Source: Bolinopsis microptera (taxonomy: Eukaryota > Ctenophora > Tentaculata > Lobata > Bolinopsidae). Taken from it: a stretch of DNA of 64,000 bases. Positions 11,493-22,500 of this stretch are shown in pieces; within the stretch, counting starts at the first letter, position 1; each line of letters opens with the position of its first letter. Location of the stretch: the NCBI RefSeq assembly GCF_026151205.1, contig NC_087083.1:14808280-14872279 (forward strand), in the 5' to 3' direction. The notes under the pieces are model-generated. The model had not been told where the DNA came from. It was given only the letters and a program-made list of their open reading frames with translations, and did no database searches. A program made the position numbers and the translations under genes.

Positions 11493-12853
11493 CGGTTGAT
11501 CCTAGACATGTGAACACTCCTTACTCCTTAAAGTAATGGCATTGTGAGGGTGTTATAATAGCCCTCCATAACGTGAGAAGGTTACTAACGTTAATAGGTC
11601 AGGAAGATAATGGTTACTTCCTGTAGTTACATGGAGGTAGTTAGTGTGAAGTAGCGGTGTTGAGTGGGAGGATCCTGGAACTATTGGAGGATACTGTGTA
11701 ACAACACTACAAATCTATTACATTTATTGAGGACGTTGCAGATGGAGGAGTCCTAACTCTCCTCACGTCCGAAAATGGCGTTTCTCTTGTAGCAAATATA
11801 AAGGAGTTTACATTAAGTAAAGGAGACGCAATTTAAAAAAATAAAGGAGTCGACTTCAGATTTAAGAGCCAAATTCCTATAGAAGTCAACATTAGATAAC
11901 GAACTCAAAGTATAAAGAAAACTGAATCATTAGTCAAGTGAACAATTTAAAGACGTTGAGTGAAGAGATAATTAGACTTGAAATGTAATAAACAAAGAAT
12001 ATGTTTTGAAAGAAAGGATATTTAATGGTAAGTAACACAGAGATGTACAACTACAAGTGTAGTGACAATATACTGAGAGGTTTTACAGGTAAGATATAGT
12101 AGCCATTATCTGAAATACAATCTGCAAAGTTAGAAGAAGTAAAGAACTATAAACAGTACATTAAGGGTCTCAAGACAAGTTAATTAAACTACTGATCAGA
12201 TGGCCCCCACAATTAGTAACCTCAGGGGCCTACACAGTACGACACTGTAATTATAGTGTTATATTTACTATACATACTGAGCTGTGGTGCTTAATCTAAT
12301 TAAATACAGCAAGATAGCAGCTGTAGACAGAGTACAATGTGTATACACACGTTTACAATCATTTAATATCCATCACTTAGTAGAACAGAGGAACACAAGG
12401 TTTTACTGTGCGGCTAAAACATAAAAGCATCAGCTTCTTTTGTATAAATAAAATTAACAGAGTTTTACCCCCATAATAATATGAGCATTGAGCAACAATT
12501 AAAAACAGTGATATATAAGCAGCTGTTACAACTATACACTGAGTGTACTTATAAAATATACACATAACATAACAGTCATGCTCATATATACTACACACAT
12601 TACAAACTGTACACAGAAATCAAAAGTCAAAAACGAAATGTAGGCTGTAGCCAGAACAAATATCCAATGTACACATTACTATACAACAAAAATATACAGT
12701 CAAACTGTACACATGAACAGTGCCACTCTCATAAAACCAAGGAAACCACACTTGTACCCCCATCAGAAGGAGGAGTGAATATAACCAGCACACTACACGA
12801 CTAAAAGAACACACTAACTCGAGGCAGCCATACAATGCACTCAACAAACCCAC
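11493..12853. other. Non-coding stretch
   Basis: AT-rich unique sequence; no gene, RNA or transposon end recognised. Confidence 0.5.
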
Positions 12854-12923
12854 CTGGAATGAGGAAGATGGCAATTGTCCGGTTGATATTGCGGAAGGCG
12901 CTGTGTTTACACCAGACATTGCC
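12854..12923 (-). CDS. Possible coding exon cut by a minisatellite
   Basis: One minus-strand frame reads GNVWCKHSAFRNINRT followed by IAIFLIPG, up to a possible GT donor (CCAG|GTGGGT). Eleven of about 24 codons end in C (GTC, AGC, GCC, TTC, CGC, ATC, AAC and others), which is out of keeping with the AT-rich surroundings and typical of real coding sequence. No acceptor is visible because the upstream side runs straight into the 41-bp minisatellite. A second frame over the same bases is also open (AMSGVNTAPS...). I do not recognise the protein. It may be a broken exon or a duplicated piece of one. Confidence 0.25.
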
Positions 12924-12926
12924 CGT

Positions 12927-13888
12927 GTGAGAACCATGAGAATTGGGAGAGATGGGGGGACGTTAAGTGTGAGAACCATGAGAATTGGGAGAGATGGGGG
13001 GACGTTAAGTGTGAGAACCATGAGAATTGGGAGAGATGGGGGACGTTAAGTGTGAGAACCATGAGAATTGGGAGAGATGGGGGGACGTTAAGTGTGAGAA
13101 CCATGAGAATTGGGAGAGATGGGGGACGTTAAGTGTGAGAACCATGAGAATTGGGAGAGATGGGGGGACGTTAAGTGTGAGAACCATGAGAATTGGGAGA
13201 GATGGGGGGACGTTAAGTGTGAGAACCATGAGAATTGGGAGAGATGGGGGGACGTTAAGTGTGAGAACCATGAGAATTGGGAGAGATGGGGGGACGTTAA
13301 GTGTGAGAACCATGAGAATTGGGAGAGATGGGGGACGTTAAGTGTGAGAACCATGAGAATTGGGAGAGATGGGGGGACGTTAAGTGTGAGAACCATGAGA
13401 ATTGGGAGAGATGGGGGGACGTTAAGTGTGAGAACCATGAGAATTGGGAGAGATGGGGGGACGTTAAGTGTGAGAACCATGAGAATTGGGAGAGATGGGG
13501 GGACGTTAAGTGTGAGAACCATGAGAATTGGGAGAGATGGGGGGACGTTAAGTGTGAGAACCATGAGAATTGGGAGAGATGGGGGGACGTTAAGTGTGAG
13601 AACCATGAGAATTGGGAGAGATGGGGGGACGTTAAGTGTGAGAACCATGAGAATTGGGAGAGATGGGGGGACGTTAAGTGTGAGAACCATGAGAATTGGG
13701 AGAGATGGGGGGACGTTAAGTGTGAGAACCATGAGAATTGGGAGAGATGGGGGGACGTTAAGTGTGAGAACCATGAGAATTGGGAGAGATGGGGGGACGT
13801 TAAGTGTGAGAACCATGAGAATTGGGAGAGATGGGGGACGTTAAGTGTGAGAACCATGAGAATTGGGAGAGATTGGGGACGTTAAGTC
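12927..13888. repeat. 41-bp minisatellite, about 23 copies
   Basis: Unit of 40-42 bp containing GTGAGAACCATGAGAATTGG and a G run of 5-6. The G-run length switches the reading frame between copies. All six frames stay open for long distances, giving frames of up to 244 codons on both strands; these are artefacts of the repeat. Confidence 0.97.
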
Positions 13889-15930
13889 ATGTCTATTAAA
13901 AGAAAGCAGTGTATCGAGCTAATGTAGATATAATAGAGATGAGATATGGATGTTGGTACGAAGGACTAGCTGACACTTGACAACGTGCTGAACCGACAGT
14001 TAGTACATTCAAACAAATTAGCCGCAACAAAATAATTATCATAATGGTGAGCGACCATCAATAAGAGAGCGTGGCATATACTCCCCAACACACACACAAC
14101 ACGGCCATGTCAAAGATCTCTCGACTGCACAACGCAGCTATCAAATAAAAGCCAAGGTCGGATTACAACCGAGCCGTTAGGTTGAGAAAATTCCAGTCTC
14201 CCGTCGCTGAGACGCCAGGGTGGGGCGACACGTGACGACTGCTCGGCCAATCGCAGTGCAGTAGCCATGGTAACGTGATCGGGCGCTGCCAATCAAAATA
14301 CGGAAACGGCACAAAGGTGGATGGTAGGGGGTTAAAATGCGATGGGCGATCACAAAGTGAAATAAGTGATAGTCAACTAGGCGCCACATTAATTACACAA
14401 CACACACATATACTGCGGAGAGAGAGCGCAGAGAGAGAGCAGCAACAATATAAAAGAAGGAGAGCCAGTGCCGTAAATGGACATCCGCTTAGATCATAGG
14501 CCGTACCTTATAAGGGCAGGCTCACCTAATAAGGACAAAGAAATATGTGTTTTACGCAACTCCAGCCGATTATTCCATATAAGGGAGGTCATCAGATAAT
14601 GAAATAGCAAGAGGGGTCACGTGCGCGTCTCGCCTGGTCACGTGGCCTACGTCCTGCCCAGAAAAAGCGTCACGTGACTGACACGCGGCCCGCGGCCAGC
14701 TATATACTGACTCTCAACTTCCACCGTGGGAGGGAGTGTGCTGTAGAGTGGCGGGCCCTGCACCCGCGGCCCAGCTGATCAACAATTTGGGGATCCCGCT
14801 AATTATTATACCGCCTTGTCCTGATTACGGGTTAATGACAGTCGGGCTGGAGCCCCGTTGCATATTTTACCTGAGTTATGCTAAATATGCGCTATCGTGA
14901 GCCCAGATAGGGGTAGAGTTTGGTGCTATGTTTTCCGGCTCTCCCGCACCTGATGCCCTGAGTGTAACCAGCTGCACTACATTTTATACAATAACACACA
15001 AACTTTACCATATCGGTTAAAATTAAACTGAAACAGTGTTGCTTTGTTGTATGTGATTTTTTATGGAGAATTTCAGTAAAATGTCACGTACTAGGTTACA
15101 TGACACGAGAAGGAAAATATGTGACGAAACTTGGAACTATGATCACAAAAACATCTTTTAATTTTTGATCGGTTAGGTTTTGATCGTCTGAACACTGAAA
15201 TAAAGTGTGGTCCACTTCTCACTCACAGTATATCCTTTGAAATTGAATGTGATCATAACTCCACTCAGATACCAGGGATAACAGCTACAAGCCACAGTAA
15301 ACACAAGCAACAAGGACTACTGATGAGTCACTCATTATAGCTCGCCCACCTACTAATCACTGTATATATTAGAAGGTCTAGAAGGTTTAATTAGATCACC
15401 TGTTATACGTCTACACAGGTTAATTAGATCAATTACCAACCAATTACTTATCAAATATTTAAAAATTATAAGCTGCTTAATACGCCCCAAAAATAAGGTA
15501 ATTACAGCAAACTGTACTTGAACACTACCCAGTCAAAATTGAGACCACATTTTAGTCCTTACTTTTAAGTCAATAACTCCCGTTGTACAAAACAGTACAG
15601 AACATGAACTTTAAGATCTTCTAATAAAGTACTTCTGAGTGGAGTTGGGTTAAAAACATATAAGAGATACGATGATTTAACTTGTAGAAGCTTTCAATAA
15701 ACATGTGTTAATCGTCGTCAGCTAATAAAGTACTTGTTTTACTTTCACTTAGACAGCTAAATGAGTTGTCAACTTGTCTCTTATGGAGGTGTCTTAAAAA
15801 CCCCTAATTTTGAAAAGGATTGAATTAATGTTATCTATATACTAGTGTAACCCTGTACTGTTTTAATGTTAAAACATATTGATAGTCTTCAGGATCTTCC
15901 AACCCACTAGCTCCATTACATGAATATAAT
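13889..15930. other. Non-coding stretch with a GC-rich island
   Basis: Mostly unique sequence. From about 14600 to 14950 the DNA is clearly richer in GC and holds CACGTG E-boxes at about 14617, 14639 and 14672, and a TATATA at about 14701. This could be a promoter, but no downstream coding exon could be tied to it. A TATAAAAG at 14449 sits too close to the ATG of a 40-codon frame (14477) to be its promoter. Confidence 0.4.
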
Positions 15931-15933
15931 ATG

Positions 15934-16132
15934 TACACTGCACACTGCACACTGCACACTGTACACTGTACAGTGTACAGTGTGCAGTGTGCAGTGTACA
16001 GTGTACAGTGTACAGTGTACAGTGTGCAGTGTGCAGTGTGCAGTGTACAGTGTGCAGTGTACAGTGTACAGTGTGCAGTGTACAGTGTACAGTGTGCAGT
16101 GTGCAGTGTACAGTGTGCAGTGTACAGTGTAG
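15934..16132. repeat. 10-bp palindromic tandem array
   Basis: Alternating 10-bp units CAGTGTACAG and CAGTGTGCAG. The first 40 bases are the opposite strand of the rest (CACTGCACACTGTACACTG then CAGTGTACAGTGTGCAGTG), so the array flips orientation at about 15970 and can form a perfect hairpin there. Confidence 0.9.
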
Positions 16133-16193
16133 AGCTACTCGTTCTTATCTACGTTAATTTTCAATCATTACTCGTTTACTTGTTAGATTAGAC

Positions 16194-16388
16194 TTGTTAG
16201 ACCCAAGATTAACCATAATCTCTGTGTATAGTCCAACGGAATCCGCAACTGTCGAAGAAGCCGAAGAGTTTCACGACTGCTTGAGAGCAGCAGTAAGGGA
16301 TGTCCCCTCTCATCATCTACTACTTGTAATAGGAGATCTTAATGCTCACCTCAGCAAGTTGAATGGTGTATCTCTCTTTAATCAATGA
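16194..16388 (+). pseudogene. RTE-like LINE endonuclease fragment
   Basis: About 60 codons from the middle of an APE-type endonuclease domain. LTIISVYSPTE is the usual beta-strand motif, and GDLNAHLS is the catalytic GD.NA box in which Asp and Asn act in the active site. The frame then ends at a stop. The rest of the endonuclease and the linker to the reverse transcriptase are missing. It lies just upstream of, and in the same direction as, the reverse transcriptase frame that starts near 16490, so both belong to one internally deleted insertion. Confidence 0.75.
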
Positions 16389-16489
16389 AGATCGTCCACA
16401 GTTTTTAAACAAAAAACAAAAATAAATACAAGTTTTGATAAAGATAGCTCATTAGCCGCCCTAGTGAATATACTTCAGTACACGGTACT

Positions 16490-17713
16490 ATTATTCACAA
16501 CAGCATTGAGTTTAACCTCCCCCTGTACATAAATTTTGTTGACTTTAAAGCTGCATTCGATTCACTTAATCGGGAGTTTATCTGGAAAGCTTTCAGTCAT
16601 TATGGCTTGCCTTGTAAATACATTCGCATAATGCAAGCATTCTTTTGCGGCACCGTCAGCGCTGTCAGACATAATGGTGAGCTCTCAGATTGGTTTGACG
16701 TTACATCTGGTTCTGGGCAGGGGGATATTCAGGGTCCACCTATCTTTAATGTTTGCATCAACCTGCCTGCGCAGCGGGCTGAGGATAACAAAGTGTTGTC
16801 ACACGGGGCAGTGCTGCAGAGAGCTACCACCAGCTTTGGTCAGGATACAGTCGTCTTGGATACTGACTATGCAGATGATTTGGCTATCATGGACAACACC
16901 AAGGACGGTCTCCAGGAGACGACTGATCTTTTATGCAAGTATGCGGCTCAGGCTGGCCTCAGAATCAATGCGAAGAAAACAGAGGTTATGGCCATCGGCA
17001 AGAATACATCACAGAGGCCGTATACTGAAGCATCAACGGTGGACATTACAGTAGGAGACACGGCTATCCAGCAAATCAGCAACTTCACTTACCTTGGGTC
17101 GATTATATCAAGTGATGGGACTATTGACCGGGACTTGTCTGCACGGATCCAGAAAGCCTCAGGCTCAGGAGCATTCAATCAGCTCGGTAATATTTGGAAG
17201 AATCGCAATATCCAAACTAACACCAAAATACGGATATATGTTGCAGCGGTTCTAACAATATTACTTTATGGAAGCGAAGTCTGGAACACTACTTCAAAGC
17301 AACTACATCGCTTCGAAGTTTTCCATCAAAACTGTTTGAGGAGAATCCTTCGAATTAAGTGGTTCCACCGGACGAGCAATTTTCAAGTGTTGGAGCGGGC
17401 AAGAATAAACCCGGTTATAACCTACATCAGTGCCAACCGTCTTCGCTGGTTTGGACATGTTTCTAGAATGCCGGACACCAGGCTACCAAAGTATCTACTT
17501 GACTGGACACCTGCTCACGGCCGAAGATCACGTGGGCGGCCAAGAAAGAATTGGCGAACCTGTGTCCTGGAAGACGCAGTAACATTTACAGGAGATCCAG
17601 ACATTGTATTTGTATTTGATAAGGTCCGAGAATTGGCAGGAAATCGCAAGCACTGGAGAGAGATGATACGACATAAGCAGCAATTCCTTGGTGCAGGCCA
17701 CTCGAATGATTGA
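16490..17713 (+). CDS. RTE-like LINE reverse transcriptase, partial
   Basis: Second and longer copy of the family seen at 3.8 kb. The frame is open well before the first downstream ATG. Motif A (NFVDFKAAFDSLNR) lies at about 16532-16573, then motif B (SGSGQGD), the catalytic YADD box, the LYGSEVWNTT thumb segment, RLRWFGHVSRMP and the basic GRPRKNW tail, to a natural stop. Fingers motifs upstream of A and most of the endonuclease are lost. The three bases of each catalytic aspartate are intact, but without a complete N-terminus it is presumably inactive. The sequence after the stop (GAGGAAACCTTACCAAG) matches that of the 3.8-kb copy, so the 3' ends are shared. The clade is assigned from motifs only. 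Confidence 0.85.
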   Translation: MIHNSIEFNLPLYINFVDFKAAFDSLNREFIWKAFSHYGLPCKYIRIMQAFFCGTVSAVRHNGELSDWFDVTSGSGQGDIQGPPIFNVCINLPAQRAEDNKVLSHGAVLQRATTSFGQDTVVLDTDYADDLAIMDNTKDGLQETTDLLCKYAAQAGLRINAKKTEVMAIGKNTSQRPYTEASTVDITVGDTAIQQISNFTYLGSIISSDGTIDRDLSARIQKASGSGAFNQLGNIWKNRNIQTNTKIRIYVAAVLTILLYGSEVWNTTSKQLHRFEVFHQNCLRRILRIKWFHRTSNFQVLERARINPVITYISANRLRWFGHVSRMPDTRLPKYLLDWTPAHGRRSRGRPRKNWRTCVLEDAVTFTGDPDIVFVFDKVRELAGNRKHWREMIRHKQQFLGAGHSND

Positions 17714-19565
17714 GGAAACCTTACCAAGTATCAAGTAAGTACACGGCATGATGGAGAAGAGAAGAGTATAATTGTAAATTACCACAGTCAGCCCAGCCCT
17801 CACCAACGCTCGAAAACTTTGAACTATGTACGCTACTTTTCCTTAGAAACGTTTATCATGTTCTCAAATCTCAGGTAGATTTAGGAGTGGTCAGTGGTAT
17901 ATAAGAAGTTTCTAGAGTACTGTATCTAGAGCGAGTAAAAAGACATTAGCAATCAGACCGAGAGGGAACCACGGTTGGGTATTTCTGGAGATCCTACATC
18001 CTGAATTCTGTAGAAGTTAACACATACAAATAAACTCTGAAAACAAGAACAGAAGATTAGAAAATAAACGTTCTCATTTGTAGGACATGTAGGTATAATG
18101 TGGAGACACTGAATGAAAGGAGACACTAGAGAGAAGTAAAGTTAATATAAGTTAAGTTTAACGGGCGATACTCGTTAAATATTTGTTCCAAATATTAGAA
18201 GACCGTCGACGAGTCCAACTCGGCGCGCGTCTTGGTAGGTTATTATAAACCTACGTCCTACAAGAGTTAAGACTTAAGATGCAATGAAAAGAGACACTAG
18301 AGAAGTAGAGTTTGGAGGCGATGAAAGGCATTGTTTCAGACATCAGAACAACACGAACTCCACACTGTCGTGATTGAAGGACCGCTTGTTGTTTGAATAA
18401 CCACACTTGAAGCAGACTGTCTATAGAGGTGATGTTATTACCCATTAATTACACGCTCAATACACACTAATTGCGTTGTTTCCGTACAGCGCATCTGCAA
18501 TTTGCCAATAATAAATATTACCATCAAAGCCCTCTTTACCATTTTCCTATTGACTGGGTTCCCTCCATACAATCCAATGAACAACTATTCGATCCACAAG
18601 AATTTGTCGAAATGTCCCATTTAATTTTCTAACCGTATCTTTTGAAATTTTACAGTGTTTTCTAACAAAATAATAGACAAAAAGTTTCAGTAATACTAAT
18701 AACTTGAAAACGCTGTACATATACAATATTTTACATTTTACAATTAAAATTGTGAGTAAAACCCGATTGAAACACGCTCATACAATTTCATTTTTACAGT
18801 CATAAATTACTACGTTCAATTTCTGAACTAGTCATTACCAATGTCCAAACCTCCGTAAGAATAATTCAATCAATGAAGAACTAGGGAAACATGGAGGGGA
18901 AGGGGGTGAGCGAAGTTAAACTTAAAATATATTATTTCTATATAATTGAGCGAAGTTAAAATCGACGGGTCCCCTCCAGAATTAATTTTCAGTTAAGTCT
19001 GTGTTGTCTTTAAATTCAAGTAAATTTAATTTCTCCTCGTACTTTCATACGAATAAGATTGACGAAGAAAATCTAGAACTATCTAACAGCTAAATTATGG
19101 CGGGAGGGGGGCTAAAGTCCAACATTAAGCAAGCCTGGTTCTTAACACGTTTTAGAATTATCAGGTTATCCTGAGATCACTGTATTGCACTGTCAATGCA
19201 AAACACCTATAGTCTATAATTTTAACAATCAGCATTCGAACAAAAACGTTTTACGTAAATAATCAGTTATCATCACAGAAAAATTATAAGGGAATATCTC
19301 AAAATCAATAGCGCCGCAGAAAACAAATCCACTACAAAATTTCGAGAATAACAGCTTAAGTTAACAATAAATTACTGCACATTTTCTGAATCACAGAATC
19401 TCTGATCTGCGGGTGAGGGATAAAATATTTACATAATATATTAACATTTCATAAATATACATGTTTATGGACATTGAACACCATACAATTATTATAAACA
19501 CCTGTAAACCTTGTAAAGAGTTAAGTCTGTTATTCATGAAACTTCATGTTACGAAATTAACCGGA
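17714..19565. other. Non-coding stretch downstream of KIF3B
   Basis: Unique AT-rich sequence between the LINE and the KIF3B stop. It holds one copy of a roughly 95-bp dispersed repeat (18157-18252). No other gene seen. Confidence 0.5.
18157..18252 (+). repeat. Dispersed 95-bp repeat, copy A
   Basis: Matches 62488-62590 with the shared blocks AATATTTGTTCCAAATAT, GACGAGTCCAACTC and GCGCGCGTCTTGGTA. It ends in a short palindrome (GTAGGTTATTATAAACCTAC). Probably a MITE or SINE fragment; no target duplication was identified. Confidence 0.75.
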
Positions 19566-22500
19566 CTAAAAGCCAGTACGTTTAGGGGTCACGCCTAGTA
19601 ATCCTCGCGCTGAAGGGTACAATTCTTCTTCTCTCTTCCTCGATTTGGAGTAGATCTGATTATCGGAAGATTTGGACATCATGTTGTCAGTTCGAGAAGA
19701 TTTCTTCTTCTTGCGCCTTTCTCCTGAAGTTGAGTTGTTGATATATTATTATTGTCTTAATAATTAATAAGAATAATGAGGTCTGATCGTCATCTTCTTA
19801 CAGCGTTCGATGTCTGTGTGAAGGTAAAATGGTGATATCCTCTGGATCAGGCAGAGGTCGAGTGTTATCGGGATTATTTCTTTAGTAGTGGAACAGCAAT
19901 CCCATTACCTTAGTATTGCTGTTCCACTACTAAAAAAATTAATAAGAATACTTATTTTGAGTATTATCTATTTTAAGGGGCTCAATATTTCTTTCTTTTT
20001 TAATTTAAAAAAAAAACTAATATCATGATTTGTATGCACACTATGGTATACTATACTATTTGTATGGTTTAAAGTTTATAATCTAAACAGTAAACATCCC
20101 ACTCCTCACGTTTGTTGAGTTTAGCCGCGTCCACTACCAGTTCCTCTTCATCTTCCAGAGCAGCTTCCAGTGCTGCTTTAATGTGAGGTGCTACTGTGGG
20201 GCCTTCATAGTCACGTGTAGTCCTGAAATATACTATATACAGTCGGGAAATAGTTTACTGGTCAGTCGGGGAATAGTTTACTGTTCAGTCAGGAAATAGT
20301 TTAGTGCACTGGTCAGTCGGGGAGAGATGTTTCTAATAAAATAGATATTATGTTGTCTTCAAAACACACCTGTTCTCTGATCTACTGTTAACTATAACTA
20401 CACTGTATGGACACCCACTAGTACGATCAATAAATCTCTTTGCAAAACGATTAACTCGACAGAAGCAACCGCTACTAACTTACTTAAAAAAATCAGCGCC
20501 TCTCTGCAAGAAAGAGTGCATATTTCATTCCTAAAATGGGCATTGGGAGTCCATCGTAAAGCATCAAATGTAGGTGTTTGGGGAGAAACAGGAAGAATTC
20601 CTCTGATTTATCAATCAATTCGCTTAACGTTAAATTACTTCAAAAGGCTAAATACAAAATCAAAGTCGAATTCGTTTGTCACTGCAGCCGTAAAAGAACA
20701 AAAATCACTAAACTTACCTTGGTATCGATACATAAAACCACTCCTTGAACTAGATGAAATTTACAAACTAGATCACGTAACTGCGCACCGAATTCTCAAT
20801 ACAAATGCAGCTAACAAAGCCGCGCCCAACCCTGTAAGTGATCACAAATTATTAAAAGACTCCCTCATAAATCAGTCAAATTCTAGTCAATCCACCAAAC
20901 CACTATGCAGCAAAAAGTATAAAATTCCTAAAATCATCGAAGCTCTAACCAATCAATTCAAAAAATGTTGGCAATACCAAAAATCTACTTCTTCTAAACT
21001 CTCATTCTATCACTCAATCAAACACACCTTCAACCGAGAGCCCTACTTATACTTATGCAAAGGCTTTTCTCGTCGTTACAGCACCACAAAACTTAGAATC
21101 AGCGCCCATGATCTCCATATTGAAAGAGGCAGACACTCCAACACACCCCGTGAGCAAAGACTATGTGGTTGGTGCCAATCAAGTATGGGCGTTGAGACCA
21201 TCGAAGACGAGTCGCATGTTCTTTACATATGTGACTTGTATTCAAAACAGAGGTCGAAATTAGTCAAAAATCTTTCTCAAATGCCAATCATTGAAATAAG
21301 CAATGAAATCACCGACTCCAGCAATATCAATGAAACAAATCTCAAAGATCATCTCATGGAAATTTTGTCTCCTTACTCAACTGTAATTCCTCAAAATCAC
21401 CAGAGCCTCCATATTCACTGCCACCGCTCACTTGATATTCAACCAAACACCCCACAGTATATTCAATTTCAAGAAAGGCGCTCCTATGCTGTCAACTGTG
21501 TGTGCACTTATTTCCTTCGCTGCTCCGAAGAGCGAAATAGCTTCACCGAAGATATGCGTCAGCGTAATTCAAATGCACGAAACTTAAACAATTTTACTAT
21601 CAATTTGGTGAGAACCTCGCGAATTAGTCATAATTAAGATTTAAGGATAACCCTGGCCTTGACTTCAAGCAAAGATGATTGTTTTCATTAATCTCTGTAC
21701 AATTATGACGGTCCATGATAATGGATCTATAATTTAATTTTAATCCTGTGTAATCCTGTGTAATCCTGTGTAATCCTGTGTAATCCTGTGTAATCCTGTG
21801 TAATCCTGTCAGTGGATATACTATATACAGCTACTGTGGGTCAAGCCCGTGTAATTATTTAACAAATATAAGTACCGAGAGGGAAGATCGAGGTCCACCA
21901 TTAAGATATTTTGGTGTTTGTATCTGAGGAATACCACAGGTTTCTCCGATGCATGTGCCGTCAACATTTGCACCTTCCCTACCTGCCGATCAAAATATTT
22001 TAACGTATTTGATATTGAAATAGAACATTTTATAAGTATTTAATGTTAAAATATTACATTCTAACGTATTTAATATTTTAATAGAATATTTTACAACTAT
22101 TTGATGTTGAAATAGACATTTTATGAGTTATTTTGAGCCCGAAGTGAGGTAACTCCTATAAACTAATGTTACCTGGCAGGTGGCATGTCGTTGTGAAGGG
22201 ATTGCTGATAGTGGCCTCTTTACCATCTCTTTCAACTGAGATACAGTACTAAAGTTAGTCAAGAACTTCCAATTAAAAAAAATACACATTGTTAAAATTT
22301 ATACTACTTAATTTGTTTGGGTACATAAATAAATAAAGGTCCGAATGATAAAGTGAATTAGCGAATGACCAATTGGCACCAGGTCTAGACTCTAGATTCT
22401 CCTTGAATCTTGTTCGGGCACATTGAAGGGTTGCCACTTCAAGGTTGCCCCGTCAACGTGGCACAAAAGCCATAGTCTAACCTCTGAACATCTATTCCCA

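Noticed and set aside
13027-13885. Open frames of up to 244 codons on both strands
   Set aside because: They run through a 41-bp minisatellite and exist in several frames at once; the G-run length merely shifts the frame. No start, splice or family evidence.
14449-14599. TATAAAAG at 14449 with a 40-codon ORF starting at 14477
   Set aside because: The ATG lies where transcription would begin, so the TATA cannot serve this ORF; no homology.
14600-14950. Possible structured RNA gene in the GC-rich island
   Set aside because: Compared from memory with U1, U2, 7SK, 7SL and RNase P/MRP RNAs without any convincing match.
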